Below, one piece after another: positions 34,186 through 46,180 of a DNA stretch of 64,000 nt. The stretch is from Planoprotostelium fungivorum (lineage: Eukaryota > Evosea > Variosea > Cavosteliida > Cavosteliaceae). Numbering within the stretch: position 1 is the stretch's first letter; each line of letters begins with the position of its first letter. Location: assembly GCA_003024175.1 (NCBI GenBank), contig MDYQ01000599.1, forward strand, positions 216,962-280,961, written 5' to 3'. Position numbers and translations under genes: made by a program. The notes under the pieces are model-generated. The model was given only the letters and a program-made list of their open reading frames with translations, did not search any database and had not been told where the DNA came from.

Positions 34186-36463
34186 CTAGTGCGTCGAAGA
34201 GTGTTGGGGGGCACCGTCTCTGACCGTTCGACCACCGTGACCACCTCTCTTGATCTTAAAGTCCTTCTTGCCGTGAGATCTGTGGTGGTCTCCTCCTTCC
34301 TTCTTGAAGTTGACCTGTCGACAGATGAATGGACGTGTGGTGGAGGACTTTCACCTTGACGACGGGTTCGCAGTAGTCTCTGTCCAAGGAGAAGGTTCCC
34401 TCTGGTCCCTTGTAGAGGAAGGGCTGCATCATGTGATCCGCATCGGGTAACTTCTTCAGCTGGGGGAACCAGTAGCACACGTACTCTCCTTTGCTATCTA
34501 CTCTCGGTCAGTTGTATTCGATTTTGATATCTCCTCTCACCGTACATGTGTCCCTGCTTCACCACGTTGAAGTATCTGAATGGATCAACGAGAGACAGGG
34601 AGAGAGGGTTCACCTGTTCTCCTTGGGATCGTTACCCACACCGGCGACGTAGAGCCAATTGCAATAGTTGGAGGTGACATCGTGGTCGATGAGGAAGCTC
34701 TCGAAGAACTCAGCACCCATCCTCCAGTCCATCTTCATGTCCTTGGTCAAGAAGCTCGCCACGTTCTGTCTGCCTCGGTTCGACATGTGTCCAGTGGCCG
34801 TCAACTGTTACATTCAGCATGGTAAGACATCAGATTTCACCTCTCTCATGTTGGCATCGACGAAAGGGTAGCCTGTCTTGCAGCGGGCCCACATCTCGAA
34901 GGTGCTCACGTCCTTCTTCCATTCTCTCTGTTCGTCCTTCTTCTCTCCTACCACCCTTCAGTCTATCTCTCTCATCTCTCTTTCACCCTTGAGACCGTAC
35001 AGCTTGAAGATGTCGTTCTTGTGCTTGAGTCCCACCCATTTGAAGTAGTCTCTCCACATGAGCTGACGAATAAGTTAAGTCCACAGAGCATTGTGATGAT
35101 TCTGTTCGACTCACCTCGAATGTGACCCAGTAGGTGGAATCGTTTGCACCGTGCTTGCTCTCGTACTTCTTGATCTCGTGGTAGATCTGTCTCACACTGA
35201 GACATCCCGTGGCTGTTTCCCATCATTCCAATGGATGAGATGAAATGAATGAATGAGATGGATGTAGAATGAGATGAAATGAATGAATGAGATGGATGTA
35301 GAATGAAGTGAATGAGAGTACACACCCAACCAGGGGGAGAACTTTGTGGCATAGGTGGAACCCAACAGACCGTTTCGTGTGGACTTGTATGTGTCGATGT
35401 GTCTACCCTCCCACAGATAAAAATGCAGCCTCTTCAGTCCTGCCACCTCTCCTCCAGTCATCACCTTCCATCGTGTCAGCCATCGAACGTGATGGTATCT
35501 CTCACTTGTGCGGGGTCTCTGTGTTTCTTCGAGTTGGAAGTGGGACCTTCTTTGACGATCTCGTCTCCCTTGTAGTTGGGATCTCTCTGCACGTGATCCT
35601 GCAGCCACTTTCCAAAGTTACCGATGGCCATCAGCTGATCGAGATCGGGTAGATCTCCCACGGACACCTCTCTGTCCTCCTGAGAGATGTGAGTGGTTCT
35701 ACAACGATGTAGATGGTCACCTTTCCGGTTTTGGGTAAGGATTGTAATTTGGAGGGAGAGGGGAAGGGTTGGCGTACGGAGATGTTCTTGGACTCCATCA
35801 TGGTGCGGTAGTGAGTGAACACCTTCAGAGGATGACCTCCTTCCACTTGAAATGGAAGATCATCGATGTGATGCATGGTCTGACCTCCCCACACCAACTT
35901 GGATTCTACCTTCTTGTCCAACTTGCCCAGCGCCTGTGATGAATGAGTGAGATGAATGAGTGAGATGGTGAAGCAGACGATCAGACGTACCCTGTGAACG
36001 GATTTCTCGCAGTCTGTCTCTTCTGAAGTGATCTCCTTCTGTCCAAAGAGGTGAGTGACCGGCACATTCAGAGACTTGATCAATTTGGGGATCTCCTGTG
36101 TCATGTTCAGCGATCGTGGATGGAGAGACTTTAGAGCACCTCTTCTGGCTTTCCCACGCGAACGATGAGATCGCTTCCCAACTTTCTGAGTCCATCTCTG
36201 AGGCATTGAACGCTCTCGATGAGGAATTCTGCTCTGAAGGGTCCTGTCTTTGGAAATCCAAAGCTGTATGTGGGGCCAAACTGCCTCACATCGAAACAGT
36301 AGAAGGGAAGGATCCTTCCTTGGCTCTGTTTGATGGCCATCGTGAGTGGTTCATTGTCGTGTAAGCGGAGATCTCCTCTGTATGATTGCGATCAGAAGTG
36401 GTGAGATGGTGTATGTTCATACCTGAACCATACGAGAGAGAAGGATTGGTTGTTATCTGCCAT
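34186..36463 (-). CDS. Cryptochrome DASH (photolyase family)
   Basis: About thirteen exons, near 560 residues. It begins [14 protein letters not shown] and splices into [11 protein letters not shown]. The next blocks, [18 protein letters not shown] and [20 protein letters not shown], are DASH-specific. The FAD domain follows: [45 protein letters not shown] and [18 protein letters not shown]. The last exon is rich in Gly, Arg, His and Lys ([19 protein letters not shown]), as in plant DASH C-termini, and stops at TAG 34186-34188. DASH cryptochromes bind FAD and MTHF and repair UV dimers, mainly in single-stranded DNA; some act as photoreceptors. One intron (35680-35720) holds the shared palindrome, another a tandem repeat. 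Confidence 0.95.
35680..35720 (-). repeat. CRY-DASH intron with TCTACA...TGTAGA element
   Basis: A 41-nt intron on the minus strand beginning GTGACCATCTACATCGTTG and ending CTCTCAG. The core at 35698-35713 is the same 16-nt near-palindrome found in COPA introns 20 kb away. Confidence 0.75.
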
Positions 36464-36755
36464 CGTGTGCGTGTTCGTGTTGTTGCTTTAATTTGTGTGG
36501 GTTGAGAGGCGTGAGCGTGTCCATGCGTGACTCCGGAAATCTCACGGTGGTCTATCAAATTCGAAATTCGAACAAAAGTCAGACACTTTGCCTTCTTCAG
36601 CTCTCTTCAAGTTGCACAACAGGTAAGGTGCATCGCAGTGGAAACCTCCTCAACTCCGTTCCAGCCTTGGGTCTTTCAAGTTCTGACCCTATGTCTGATG
36701 TTGTGGTTGTGTGTTTCCAGTTTTATTGAGACATCCTCTGGGAGCGTCACTCTGA

Positions 36756-39700
36756 CTACACGCATTTGCATCCCTTCTCAGCAACACACTCCAACTCAAG
36801 CTCTGTTTGAGATCCAAAAGAGCAGGTGACTCTGTATGGAGAGGCTTGCTTGGGTCCCAGCACTCTCACGTTGATCTCCTCTCCTTTACCTCCCCTCACA
36901 ACGCTCTGCATTGTAGTTGCGGTCATCTTCAATTCACCGAACCTGCTCAGAGTCAATTCTCCTCCTCTATCGATCCTCTCACCTCTGCTGGGATGCACTG
37001 ATGTACTTGTCTTCTTCTCCCAACAACACCCAGCCGTGTTCAGACACTTGACTGAGGGTGTAATAAGCGTGGGAGATGTACTGAGGGTTGTAGTCCGTCT
37101 TCTTTGGGTAGTAAAAGCTGGGAGGGGCCGTTCCCACCACATCTAGAGGCTTCTCATCACTGATCCACTGCATCTCATCGGGGGCATCGAACGTCCATGC
37201 GACATATTCACTTCCTATTCACCATGAGATTCCATGGTAAACATGACGTATACCTGCTCGGCCGAATTGTCCTGGGTGAAGGGAGAAAGATTGAGTATTG
37301 TTGACGATCATGAGATAATGAGTGTGGTACTCTCCCAACTCTGCCACGGTCAATCGAGCATCCACTGTGAATGGTCAGCCTCTGTGAGAGGAAAGGAGCC
37401 TCACGTGTCTGTCCTTCGAAGACCCTGAGGAAGGAGAAGTCGGGAGTTATTGCGGGATGGTCTGGCTTCAAGAGGAGACCTTCCATGTTACAAGATCTCA
37501 TCAAGAGGGTCTTGTTCGTGTTTCCAATCTTATCACCGAAACCGACGGGGCCGCTGGTCATTATGGCGGTGATCAACTGCGAGGGTTTAGAAGTCCATTC
37601 GATATGATCCGTCTACACACGTGTAGTTCGGGGTTGGGCTCCACGCCTCTTCCCTGGTACCAGCTGTTTCCGATCTGATGGCTGTACGAGGTTAGTTTTC
37701 CGTGATTTCTCCTGACTCACTGAGTGGTCAAGAAGACATCTTTGAATGGCATCAGACCTGAACGTGTCAGACCGTAGAATCGAAGAGCGTGTTCGTTGTA
37801 GATGGATGGTGATGAGAATCTCACCGAGGGCGTAGGCGATGAGAGAGGGGCTACCGATGCGGTATTGTGTGGTTCTACCGGGAACGTTATCGTCTGACAC
37901 TCTGATCTGAGACACTGCGGGTGACTGAACAGATTGGAGGTAATCTGAGGGGAGGGGCATACAATACTGTCCTCCTTCAGTCTCTTCTTCACATCGAATA
38001 GAACATCGATGTACGGACGGCGATGCGGATGAATCGATCACCTGGATGTGCATTCCATTGTTCTTCGCTGCTCTTCCCATGGCCTTCTGCCAATCGGCGG
38101 CTGCCCACAGATTGTTTCTCGTGTAATCCATGTTATTGAATTGATCGATCATCCAATCTTGTTCGTACACGGAACAGTTCCACGTCTTGGCTGTGTCGCG
38201 TCAATCTCTCCCCTCATCGATGATGCATCTCACCTCTGGCCATCAAGAAATCGAAGAAGATGTTGGCATCGATGTTCTCGTGATCGAAGACGGGCAGAGC
38301 GTATTTACCTTGAGATTGGAAGGGATAGCTGTTCGCATGAGAAGGTGTGATGTGTTTGTGATGACTCACATCTTTGAATAGGGTGTCTTAGGACTCCACC
38401 AGCGGTTGTGCAGGGTGACCTCTGTCTTCAAGATGTCTCGAACGAGATCGAATATTCCGGAGGGGAAGACTTCGGGCCTGGAGATCCAATCTACAACGCC
38501 ACCCTGGTAGGAATCACCGTCTGTACAGAGTCAAAGGTCACATCTGAATGAGAAGGTCACCCTTGTAGTACCACCAACTGTCGAGTTGGTAGTGCTTGAC
38601 GGGTATCTTACTCTCCTCGTGATATTTCTTCACTCCTCTCATGATGTCTTCGTAGTTCTGACTGTTTCAGGTGATCAGTCTCGGTCGATGATGAGACGAC
38701 CCACTTTCCGTTGTTGTACCAGTAGAACGAACCGTTGTCCGTCCAATAGCTGAGATACTTGGCTCCCACATCGTCATGACGATCGGACCATCTGTCATTA
38801 CCGTGATGTCTCAGCACCGTTCTGCCCCAGCCCAAGACGGTGTCTACAACGCCCTTTCCTGCGTACAAGATGGTGGAATGTGTGAAATCGGCCGAAATCT
38901 CCTTGACCATTCCTTCAATACCGCATCGCAGTTCTTCATCTTGAATGGTCTGGATGCCAACCTGTCTTTGGTCACTCCTCGTTCAATGAAATTCCACAGA
39001 GTTCTGTGCTCGATCATCAACACGCACCTTGAAGTTGTCTAATGCGGAGAGAACGACGGTGTTGAGATCTTTGTCGTAAGCCACGAGGGGAGAACCACCA
39101 CCCGAGTTGGTGTCGCCTTTGAAATTCTTTAAACCGACGTGATTGGTACCCGCGTCCCAAAGATCGTGGAAGGAAAGGATTCCCAACTCGCTCAACTTGC
39201 TGTCCTTCAAGGAGAAACTGGGGGAGTTCAGTTGGAGGTGGCGTCCGATTCATACCTGGGCCATGCGCTGCTGACTGACTTGGCTCCTCCAGAAGTGGAG
39301 ACGTTCTTGACGGCCTCGGGGTAGTGATAGTTGAAGATGATGACGGGTTGTTCGTGAAAGTTCTGTCTGGGTGAGTCGTCGATATGATGGGTGTCGCACT
39401 CTGATTTCGGTCTCGATCGTTGAAGAACCGGCAGACCACGTGAATTTATATTGAGTGTATGGACCCAAAGAGGAGTCAGTTGCATTACCTACATTCTGAT
39501 CCACCAACTTCAGCTCTTTGGTGGAAGAAGATATTGGGTGAGAATACTCTACGCTTTCAGAGACGAAGTAGACTTGACCAGAATGGAGCCAGACATTGTC
39601 CTGGTTGTTGGCCCAACTGATCTTGTAGTCTAGTAGCGTGTCAGCTCGTATATCAGACCTTCTGAACGCGGCACCTGCACCGTCGACTGCAAGATGTAGT

Positions 39701-39765
39701 GGATTGGACGCAGCATGTATTAAGGGCGTCAGGAAAAGCAACCAAGAGATCTGGTAAAGCCTCAT
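36756..39765 (-). CDS. Secreted glycoside-hydrolase-like protein (clan-D-like barrel)
   Basis: About fifteen exons, near 780 residues. The ATG at 39763-39765 opens a clear signal peptide (MRLYQISWLLFLTPLIHAAS). A beta-rich N-terminal domain follows (LLDYKISWANNQDNVW, SVEYSHP). The centre looks like a TIM barrel, with FYWYNNGKW, IPVKHYQLDSWWYYKGDG, NRWWSPKTPYS, SVYEQDWMIDQFNN and AADWQKAMGRAAKNNGMHIQ. The Asp residues in QLDSWW and YEQDWM are candidate catalytic acids. SGPVGFGDKIG and a beta-sandwich C-terminus ending EKGCKCV close it. The layout resembles GH36/GH31-type enzymes, but I cannot name the family. Likely secreted or lysosomal, and probably digestive in a bacterivorous or fungivorous amoeba. 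Confidence 0.7.
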
Positions 39766-40144
39766 CCTGTTCGTGCTCTTGTTCTCTTTGCTTCTCTTAT
39801 GGATAGTCCACGTAAGAGACCAACTGCGTGTCTTCTGTTTGATTTTCTTTACAAACATTCCTTGGCGTGTCATGGCTGACACACTGCCCCGACTGACAGA
39901 CGAAGCTTCGACTCGATTTGCTGGACCTCTCAATGGAAGAATACCTTAACCTGGGGTCCTTTCGTTGTGCACACTTTTCTCAGCAATGTTTCATGACACC
40001 CATTGGCAGTGGCAAATGCAAAAATAATCATCTCATATTTCATTCCGGAATCGGAGTGCTGATCACCGCATTGTAGTCCCGGAGTCAACGGAGTTAACGG
40101 AGTTAACATAATGAAGCGAATCGTACGTATGGCCACATTCTCAT
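39766..40144. other. Divergent promoter region with GGAGTTAAC repeat
   Basis: Separates two divergent genes. Contains a short tandem repeat, GGAGTCAAC GGAGTTAAC GGAGTTAAC (about 40081-40107), just upstream of the plus-strand start at 40145. No gene is visible. Confidence 0.45.
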
Positions 40145-40897
40145 ATGGCTCTCAGTCTCGGTCAGCGATATCGCCTCTTTCTTACTTCTGGAGACATAGA
40201 ATGGGACAATCGAGAGTGGAACTCTTTCGTCCAGCGCCTCTTGACTCTCGTGTCCACACCATCTTCTCCCATCTTAGATGCTACTTACCGCACCACTCGC
40301 TTGAACATCCTAGGTAAGCTAGAAGTCTGGACTCTCTGTACTGAATGTTCCACCAGAGCGAGGAGGAGAGAAAAGCATATCATATCCATGCTGTTACCTC
40401 TACAAGGGCACCTTCACGCCGTCCGCTAATTCAGATGGTTACTACTGGAGACCTTCACGGGGAGTGGTTAAGATGGGACGTATGTCCAGAAGATATTTTT
40501 ATGCCCAGAGCGGTAGCGTACGTATCCGACGGCAGGTGAGAGAGGCTCGGTGATCCTCTAACGAAAGAAGATCAGTTATCTAGCATCGTACGAGTGGCAA
40601 TTCGTAGAATACCGCACGCAGGAGCAACAAAGCACCAACACTCTATTCAGCTCGATCGATTCGGGCTGTACACAACTGATCGATCTTGTGACCATGGTAG
40701 CCAATGATTACCTGGGGATCTATCCATCTCAACTAGAGAATGTACCTTCTCGAGCGGTAGCCACACCACCATCTACAACGACAGCGGTGACGAATAACTT
40801 TGGCTTGGGTCAAGAACCGGGAGGGAAGCTGAAGGAGAGTGTGGAAGAATATTGGGACCCGTTTCAAGAAGACTACGAAAATAGACGAATCACTTGA
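40145..40897 (+). CDS. Unknown protein of about 224 residues
   Basis: Three exons (40145-40313, 40357-40535, 40571-40897), whose lengths (169, 179, 327 nt) keep one frame with canonical splice sites. The N-terminal part reads GDIEWDNREWNSFVQRLLTL. The middle is basic and aromatic (DGYYWRPSRGVVKMGRMSRR). The third exon has a likely folded segment, ISYLASYEWQFVEYRTQEQQ then LIDLVTMVANDYLGIYPSQL. The tail is acidic (VEEYWDPFQEDYENRR). No signal peptide, membrane helix or known motif is seen. The consistent splicing and codon structure make the gene credible; I do not recognise the family. Confidence 0.6.
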
Positions 40898-41094
40898 TCA
40901 CGACAACACAGTCATTCCACCGTGATGGTTCGCTTCAGCTTGAATTGCTTTCGTTATAATAGTCTCTATACTGCCTACATTTGTCTTCAATTCTCTCGAT
41001 GAATTCTCCTCTCAGTTTGATCAACATGAGGACCGACCGGAGTTCTGTGACGGCATCTACAACCACCAGTAACTGGAATTGATCACTTCAACGC

Positions 41095-42182
41095 ATGATC
41101 AACATGATCCTTCGAATCACCACACTTGTAGGATTTTTTCTCCTCCTTCTTATAGATGTGGGAATATCGGAAGAGTATGTATAGTAACACCTCTTCTTAC
41201 CTGATTTGAAACAGTTGTTCCCTATCTGATTCTAGACGCGCCCGTTACATAGTTAGACAGGTCTTTCCTCTTATTCGTATCACTGTTGAAACATAGTAGG
41301 TGATAAATCCTGCAGCAGCAGAGTTCGACATCGCGATGAACGAAGACTGTGTTCTTCACTTGAAGCACGACAAGTACCAAGCATTCTACACTCGCGAAAC
41401 TGGTGGAAGATTTGGTCGATGGAAATGTCATCTCTGTGACAAAGAGTTTCGCTCCGCCAATACGATGGACAACCATCTCATCAACAAACACAAGGACTTA
41501 GAGGTACTTACGTATTTCGAGATGTCCATCATCAATTCTCAACTGCTATATAGAATGGAACGCAATGCATGGGCTCTCTATGCGATATATTGGAATGTGA
41601 TCAAGCCATTGAGCTGGGAATGGAGACCCCACTGATGTCCGAGGTCAAAAGAAAAACGAAGGAAGAATGCATTTCCTCTCACAAGTTAAAGAGGAGATTC
41701 TACTGCGAAAGAATGTTCAACAAGTGCTTTCCACCCACGACTTCAGAATCTTATTCCAAGTTGAATGGTGATGATGATGATTCAAGCATCATGCTCTCGT
41801 CACTGACAGAAGCACAGGATTGCTCAAGAGGCAGTTCTGTGATCCACTCGAATGTGATGGTAAGAAAGTGAACCACATTGACTTTGCCGAAAAGGTGCGG
41901 ATCAGAGCCGCGATCATGACTGACGGAAGCAGCATGGAGGACAATGGGGGGTCACTCGAGTCCTGTACGCAGTAGGTGGTATTCTATCCGTCGTATTGCT
42001 CAGCATGTACATCTTAGCCGTCGTGGCATTCAAACAGTGAGAACGAAAACGATTTCAAACTCTGATGATTGGTGATTGATCGATCGCTCAGAGAGAACGC
42101 CACCGCGAGCGATCTGAGATCGGGGAGGAGGAATCTATTCTCGATGTTCAAATGGAAGGGTAAGAAGAAGAAGGGATACTGA
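41095..42182 (+). CDS. Type I membrane protein with C2H2 finger and Cys-rich domain
   Basis: Seven exons (41095-41174, 41215-41260, 41300-41503, 41554-41767, 41818-41894, 41933-42036, 42092-42182), introns of 36-55 nt, about 270 residues. It starts with a hydrophobic signal (ILRITTLVGFFLLLLIDVGI). A C2H2 finger follows (WKCHLCDKEFRSANTMDNHLINKH). The next part has spaced cysteines (SLCDILECD, ECISSHKL, FYCERMFNKC, FCDPLECDG). A transmembrane helix (VLYAVGGILSVVLLSMYILA) and a short basic cytosolic tail (FKWKGKKKKGY) end it. If the signal peptide is real, the finger and Cys-rich part lie in the ER/Golgi lumen or outside the cell. Function unknown. Confidence 0.72.
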
Positions 42183-42349
42183 GGCACGAGAGAGTATCAC
42201 ACGATGGACAGTGCAGTTCATCGCAGACAAATGGGAGGAATAAATGAGGAGAAAAAGAGTGTCGATTCTTTTCCATTTTTGAAGTGTTCACCGAATTCAG
42301 ATGAGGAACTGATCCAAATTACAACTGGTGTGCGTGACGATGGAGGGGG

Positions 42350-44587
42350 ACGAGATCACCTCTCCTGAACGATTATACGACCTGACGCTTCAATCCATAC
42401 ACCGAAACATCAATGAGATCGTCAGTGATTTCTCCATACTGCCCACGGGGGTGGTGAGTCGCGAGATGCTGTGATCATGAATTCAACAGAGGTAGATTGA
42501 AGAGGTATTACAATACCTGATGGAAGAGAGGAAGTTGGGATCTAGAGCGTTGAATCTCGAGAACGTGACGAAGTTTCTCGTTCCGACTCTAACGGAATTA
42601 GACATCAACAACTTTTGGGTGGAGGATCTTCCCTTTGAAGAGAGGGGAGGTGCATGTCACATCTCTCTATTCATGTTCTCAATTCAAACAGTATACAACT
42701 TACGATTAGTCAATTTCAACAAGTGCCTTCACGTCACGGATAAATCCTTATTTCACTTTGGTCAACACTGTCATCAGCTGCGATCATTACGTCTCTCCGG
42801 CTGTCGAGACATCACCACCAAAGGACTCAATTCGATCGCAAATGGTTGTCCACATCTGAACGAGGTCTGAAATGAAGATCGAAACCGATCGTGATTGACC
42901 CATCTCAGTTCGAATTCGATGCCACCGACGTGGAAGATGAAGGACTCTCCAATGTGTTACGAAATTGCCGCCAGCTGAAGGAGCTCATCGTACACAAGGC
43001 GAGGAACATCTCCTTCCATTGCATCGCTCCCGACCTCTCTAAATTAGCAGACCTCCAGACGTTGCATCTGGAGCAGGTGAGAGGACGATCGAGTCATGAT
43101 GACTGAAAGAGAACAGATCACCTTGATCGACAGTCAGGTGTCCGTGCTGGAGCGCATAGACAAGTTAAGACTGGTGGATTGCAGTGGTCTACAGCAGCCG
43201 AATTTCTCTCATTGTACGAATTTAACGTCCATCTATTTAGAATCTCTGGACATCAAGAAGATTAGATTACCTGATGGAGGTGGGACATTTCAACTTGTTT
43301 CTGTGGCTCATTTCGAGCAGAGAAGTTGAAATCGATCGAGATCGTACATTGTCAGTTCATCAAGAACCTAGAATTCTTAGAGGATAACTTGGAACATCTG
43401 GCTGTCCTACGCATCAGAGAATGTAAAAGATTACAGCCGACGGATGTGAGATATTCATCTCGTTTTATGCTGATGAGAAGACAGATCTTGTGGTTGTGTG
43501 ATCAATTGCCAGAGGCAAAGAAATTGATCGAACTGGATCTATCAGACATCAGAGCCATCATCAATAAGAAGGGTGATCACGTGATCATCATCGGATGACT
43601 GACACCGATGAAGCGAAAGACAACAAAGGGGAACCGGAAAAGATGATTTCCAGACCAAAGATCGATTGTTCCTCTCTGGAAGTGATCAAATGGTCTTATC
43701 TCTTCTCTAAACTCCTTCCTTTTCCTATCCTCAATACTCCAAATCTCCTTCACGCAGGTGATTTCATCCTCCATTCAACGAAATTCATCCTCGTCAGACT
43801 TCACGCATACAGAGATCACCGACGCAGACATAGAGAGGGTGAGTGGAGGAGATAGCTGACGATTCACCACCGCAGATCTGTTCTTCGTGTCCAAATTTGG
43901 AGCAGCTGAGCTTAGAGACGTGTCCCCACGTGTCCGATCAATCTGTGACATCCATCTCTGAGCACCTCAAGTCTCTCTTGTATCTCAACATCGGAAAGTG
44001 TGAGAGGCTGAAGAACCCCTCCGTGTCCCTCCCTCAACTTCGTAATCTCCTCATCCATTGGACTCACGCTCGATCTCTCCACTTTGATTGTCCTCGTCTG
44101 GTCAGTATTAGCGTGGGATGAATAGAAGCTGAAAGATGGAAGGTGGTTCTGGATGTATCGGGGCACGAAGAGGAATTCATGCGCTCCCTGTCTCCCTCTT
44201 TCTCTCGTTCTGGAGCTCATCTGGAGAAGATATGGGCCAGATCCACTGTGATCAGGAGTGATGTACATCGAATGATCTCGCACGGTAGTGATGAATGCAG
44301 GCGGGAGTCTTCGAGGGCATCAAAGAACATTGTCCAAAGATGGTCTTGATGGATTGGTCACAGAGCACGATCGATGCGACGAAGGCATTAGAGGACATCA
44401 TCGAAGGATTACCCAAGTGAGGAAGACATGTCAAGTGTTTGCTGATGGGAGAAGATACCAATTGAGGAAGGTGTACCTCACATCAGCATCGTTCGATCCC
44501 GGAGAGAGATTGATCAAGCTGGGACAAGAGAAGCAGGTGGACATTGTGTGGAGATCTCAACATCCAAAGAGAGAAATAGAAGGATGA
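42350..44587 (+). CDS. Leucine-rich repeat protein, AMN1/F-box-LRR type
   Basis: About twelve exons, near 500 residues. The N-terminus (SPERLYDLTLQSIHRNINEI) leads into a helix-rich start, then Cys/Leu-type repeats: TVYNLRLVNFNKCLHVTDKS, LRSLRLSGCRDITTKGLNSI, LKELIVHKARNISF, LEQLSLETCPHVSDQSVTSI and YLNIGKCERLKNPSVSL. This repeat form, with the xCxxITDxGL spacing, is that of AMN1 and F-box LRR proteins such as SKP2/FBXL and Rad7. No F-box is evident. The C-terminus (LTSASFDPGERLIKLGQEK) stops at TGA 44585-44587. A substrate-receptor or scaffold role is possible but not shown. Exon boundaries in the middle are approximate. Confidence 0.75.
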
Positions 44588-44740
44588 TCAACCACGTGCA
44601 TTCACTCTCTATTCTATCTTTATCTTGTTGGTACACAGTCCCTTCGTTGCCTTCTTATGTCACACTGCACTGTGTTCCTCTCTCAATTCTTCCAGCTCGT
44701 CATCTTTGGAAGCTTGATCTCGCTCGTCTTCCTCAACTGG

Positions 44741-46050
44741 TCAGGGCTCGTCCTCTTCAGCGTGCCTGTTCCATTCAGCTTCTCTCTTTCTATCCAACTC
44801 ACCTGACAGAGACATCTTCTCGGTCTTCTCCTCTGCATACTTTCCTCTGCTTCTCATCGTGGAAGAGAGTGTCGATCTCATCAGTGTGGAGTTGAGGTTG
44901 CTGGATGATAGCGTCACATTCATCGATCTCCTCTTGCTCGCTGTCGTCGCCTTGCTTGCTTCCGCCTTTTCCTTCTCTTCCTTCTCCTTCTCTTCCTTCT
45001 TTGCCTTCTCCTTCTTTGTCTTCTCTGCCTTCGTCTTCTCCATCGCTGTCTTCTCTGCCTTTGTCTTCTCTACCACTGTCCTCTCTGCTACCGTCTTCTC
45101 TACTTTCTTCACGGCCACCTTATTCGTCTGAGTGGACTTGGTTGGTACTGGAATTTGGCTGATGAAGCTCTTGGATCCATAGTTTACCGATTGGGATCTG
45201 ATTCGCTCAGTAAAAATTCATGATGTGAAGATGATCCACCTCTGTCTTCCCACGCTCACAGCTGGTGTGTCTTGTGTCACCTTCTCTGTCTTCTTGGTGA
45301 CTGTGACTGTCTCCTTGACATCCTCCTTCACGATGAAGGTCTGACCTGATGAGATGAAGGGTGAAGAAGCGTTCACTGCGGGTACATTCTTGACGGTGCT
45401 CTTCATCGGTGTGGCGACAACAGAAAACGATCTGATCGAGTCAGCTCCTCTGTGATGGAGTCGAACCCACCTTCCGCGAGTGATGATCTTGGTCTCTTTC
45501 TCTGTTGTCTTGCTAATGGTCTGCTTTCCGTTGTCTTTGATGTTCTCTTTGTCTATGTTCTTGTTTTCTTTATCCTTACTGCTTGTCTTCTCGGTTGGTA
45601 CTGGTGTGTTGTTGAGAGAAGGACCTGAAATATGTCATGGAGATCCGTTACAGGCTCAGATCGGATGGATCACCTGCACTCTTGTTTGTTCCCTTGATCT
45701 TCTTCTTCAAGTACACGTCGAGGTCGGGTAGTTTGCTGAACGCCTTCTGGTGAATCTTGTCGAAATCGATCAGCTTCTTCTTCGGTTTCAACGGACGGTC
45801 ATCCCTCTTCGGCGATATAGACTTCTTCTTCTCCCTTTTATCCCTTACAAATACTCAGAAATGGATTGTATGTATAGCCAGATTGGAAGACTTACAATAC
45901 GGATTTCTTCAGTTTCTCCCCAGAATCTCTGCGCTTCGATAGGATGTTCTCCTTTCTTCCCAAATCCGTGAAGTCGCCGCAAGAGAGATCCCTCGCATCA
46001 GCCAAGCTCTTAGAGGTCATGAGTGAATGTGAGCTCTTTGTCCTCTTCAT
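44741..46050 (-). CDS. Lysine/glutamate-rich protein, weakly NuSAP-like
   Basis: Five or so exons, near 380 residues. The first in-frame ATG is 46048-46050 (MKRTKSSHS). The only conserved-looking block is FDKIHQKAFSKLPDLDVYLK, which recalls the helix of NuSAP-type microtubule-binding proteins (pattern H-x3-F-x4-S/L-x-D-x-Y). A Lys/Thr-rich centre and a low-complexity repeat follow (KTKAEKTAMEKTKAEKTKKE and EKEKEEKEK). Ser/Arg-rich sequence and an EAEWNRHAEEDEP end complete it. The composition fits a nuclear or spindle-associated protein. The splicing is consistent, the name is tentative. Confidence 0.55.
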
Positions 46051-46180
46051 GTGAGAAGATGGTCGTCGTCTGTATTCAGGAGCGTTGATTATTTGAATTC
46101 CATTCTCCACTTTTCCCGCCAAACGGAAATCATTCCGGAGTCAGATCACACACAACCAACCAAACCCAACAACATCCATC

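Noticed and set aside
38490-38860. Extra copies of the CTACAACG intron motif at about 38495 and 38840
   Set aside because: These lie in exons of the hydrolase gene and encode GVVD residues, so they are coincidental and not part of the intron family.
45440-45475. tRNA T-arm-like sequence (GGGTTCGACTCC on the minus strand)
   Set aside because: Lies in an intron of the lysine-rich gene and no acceptor, D or anticodon stem can be folded around it.
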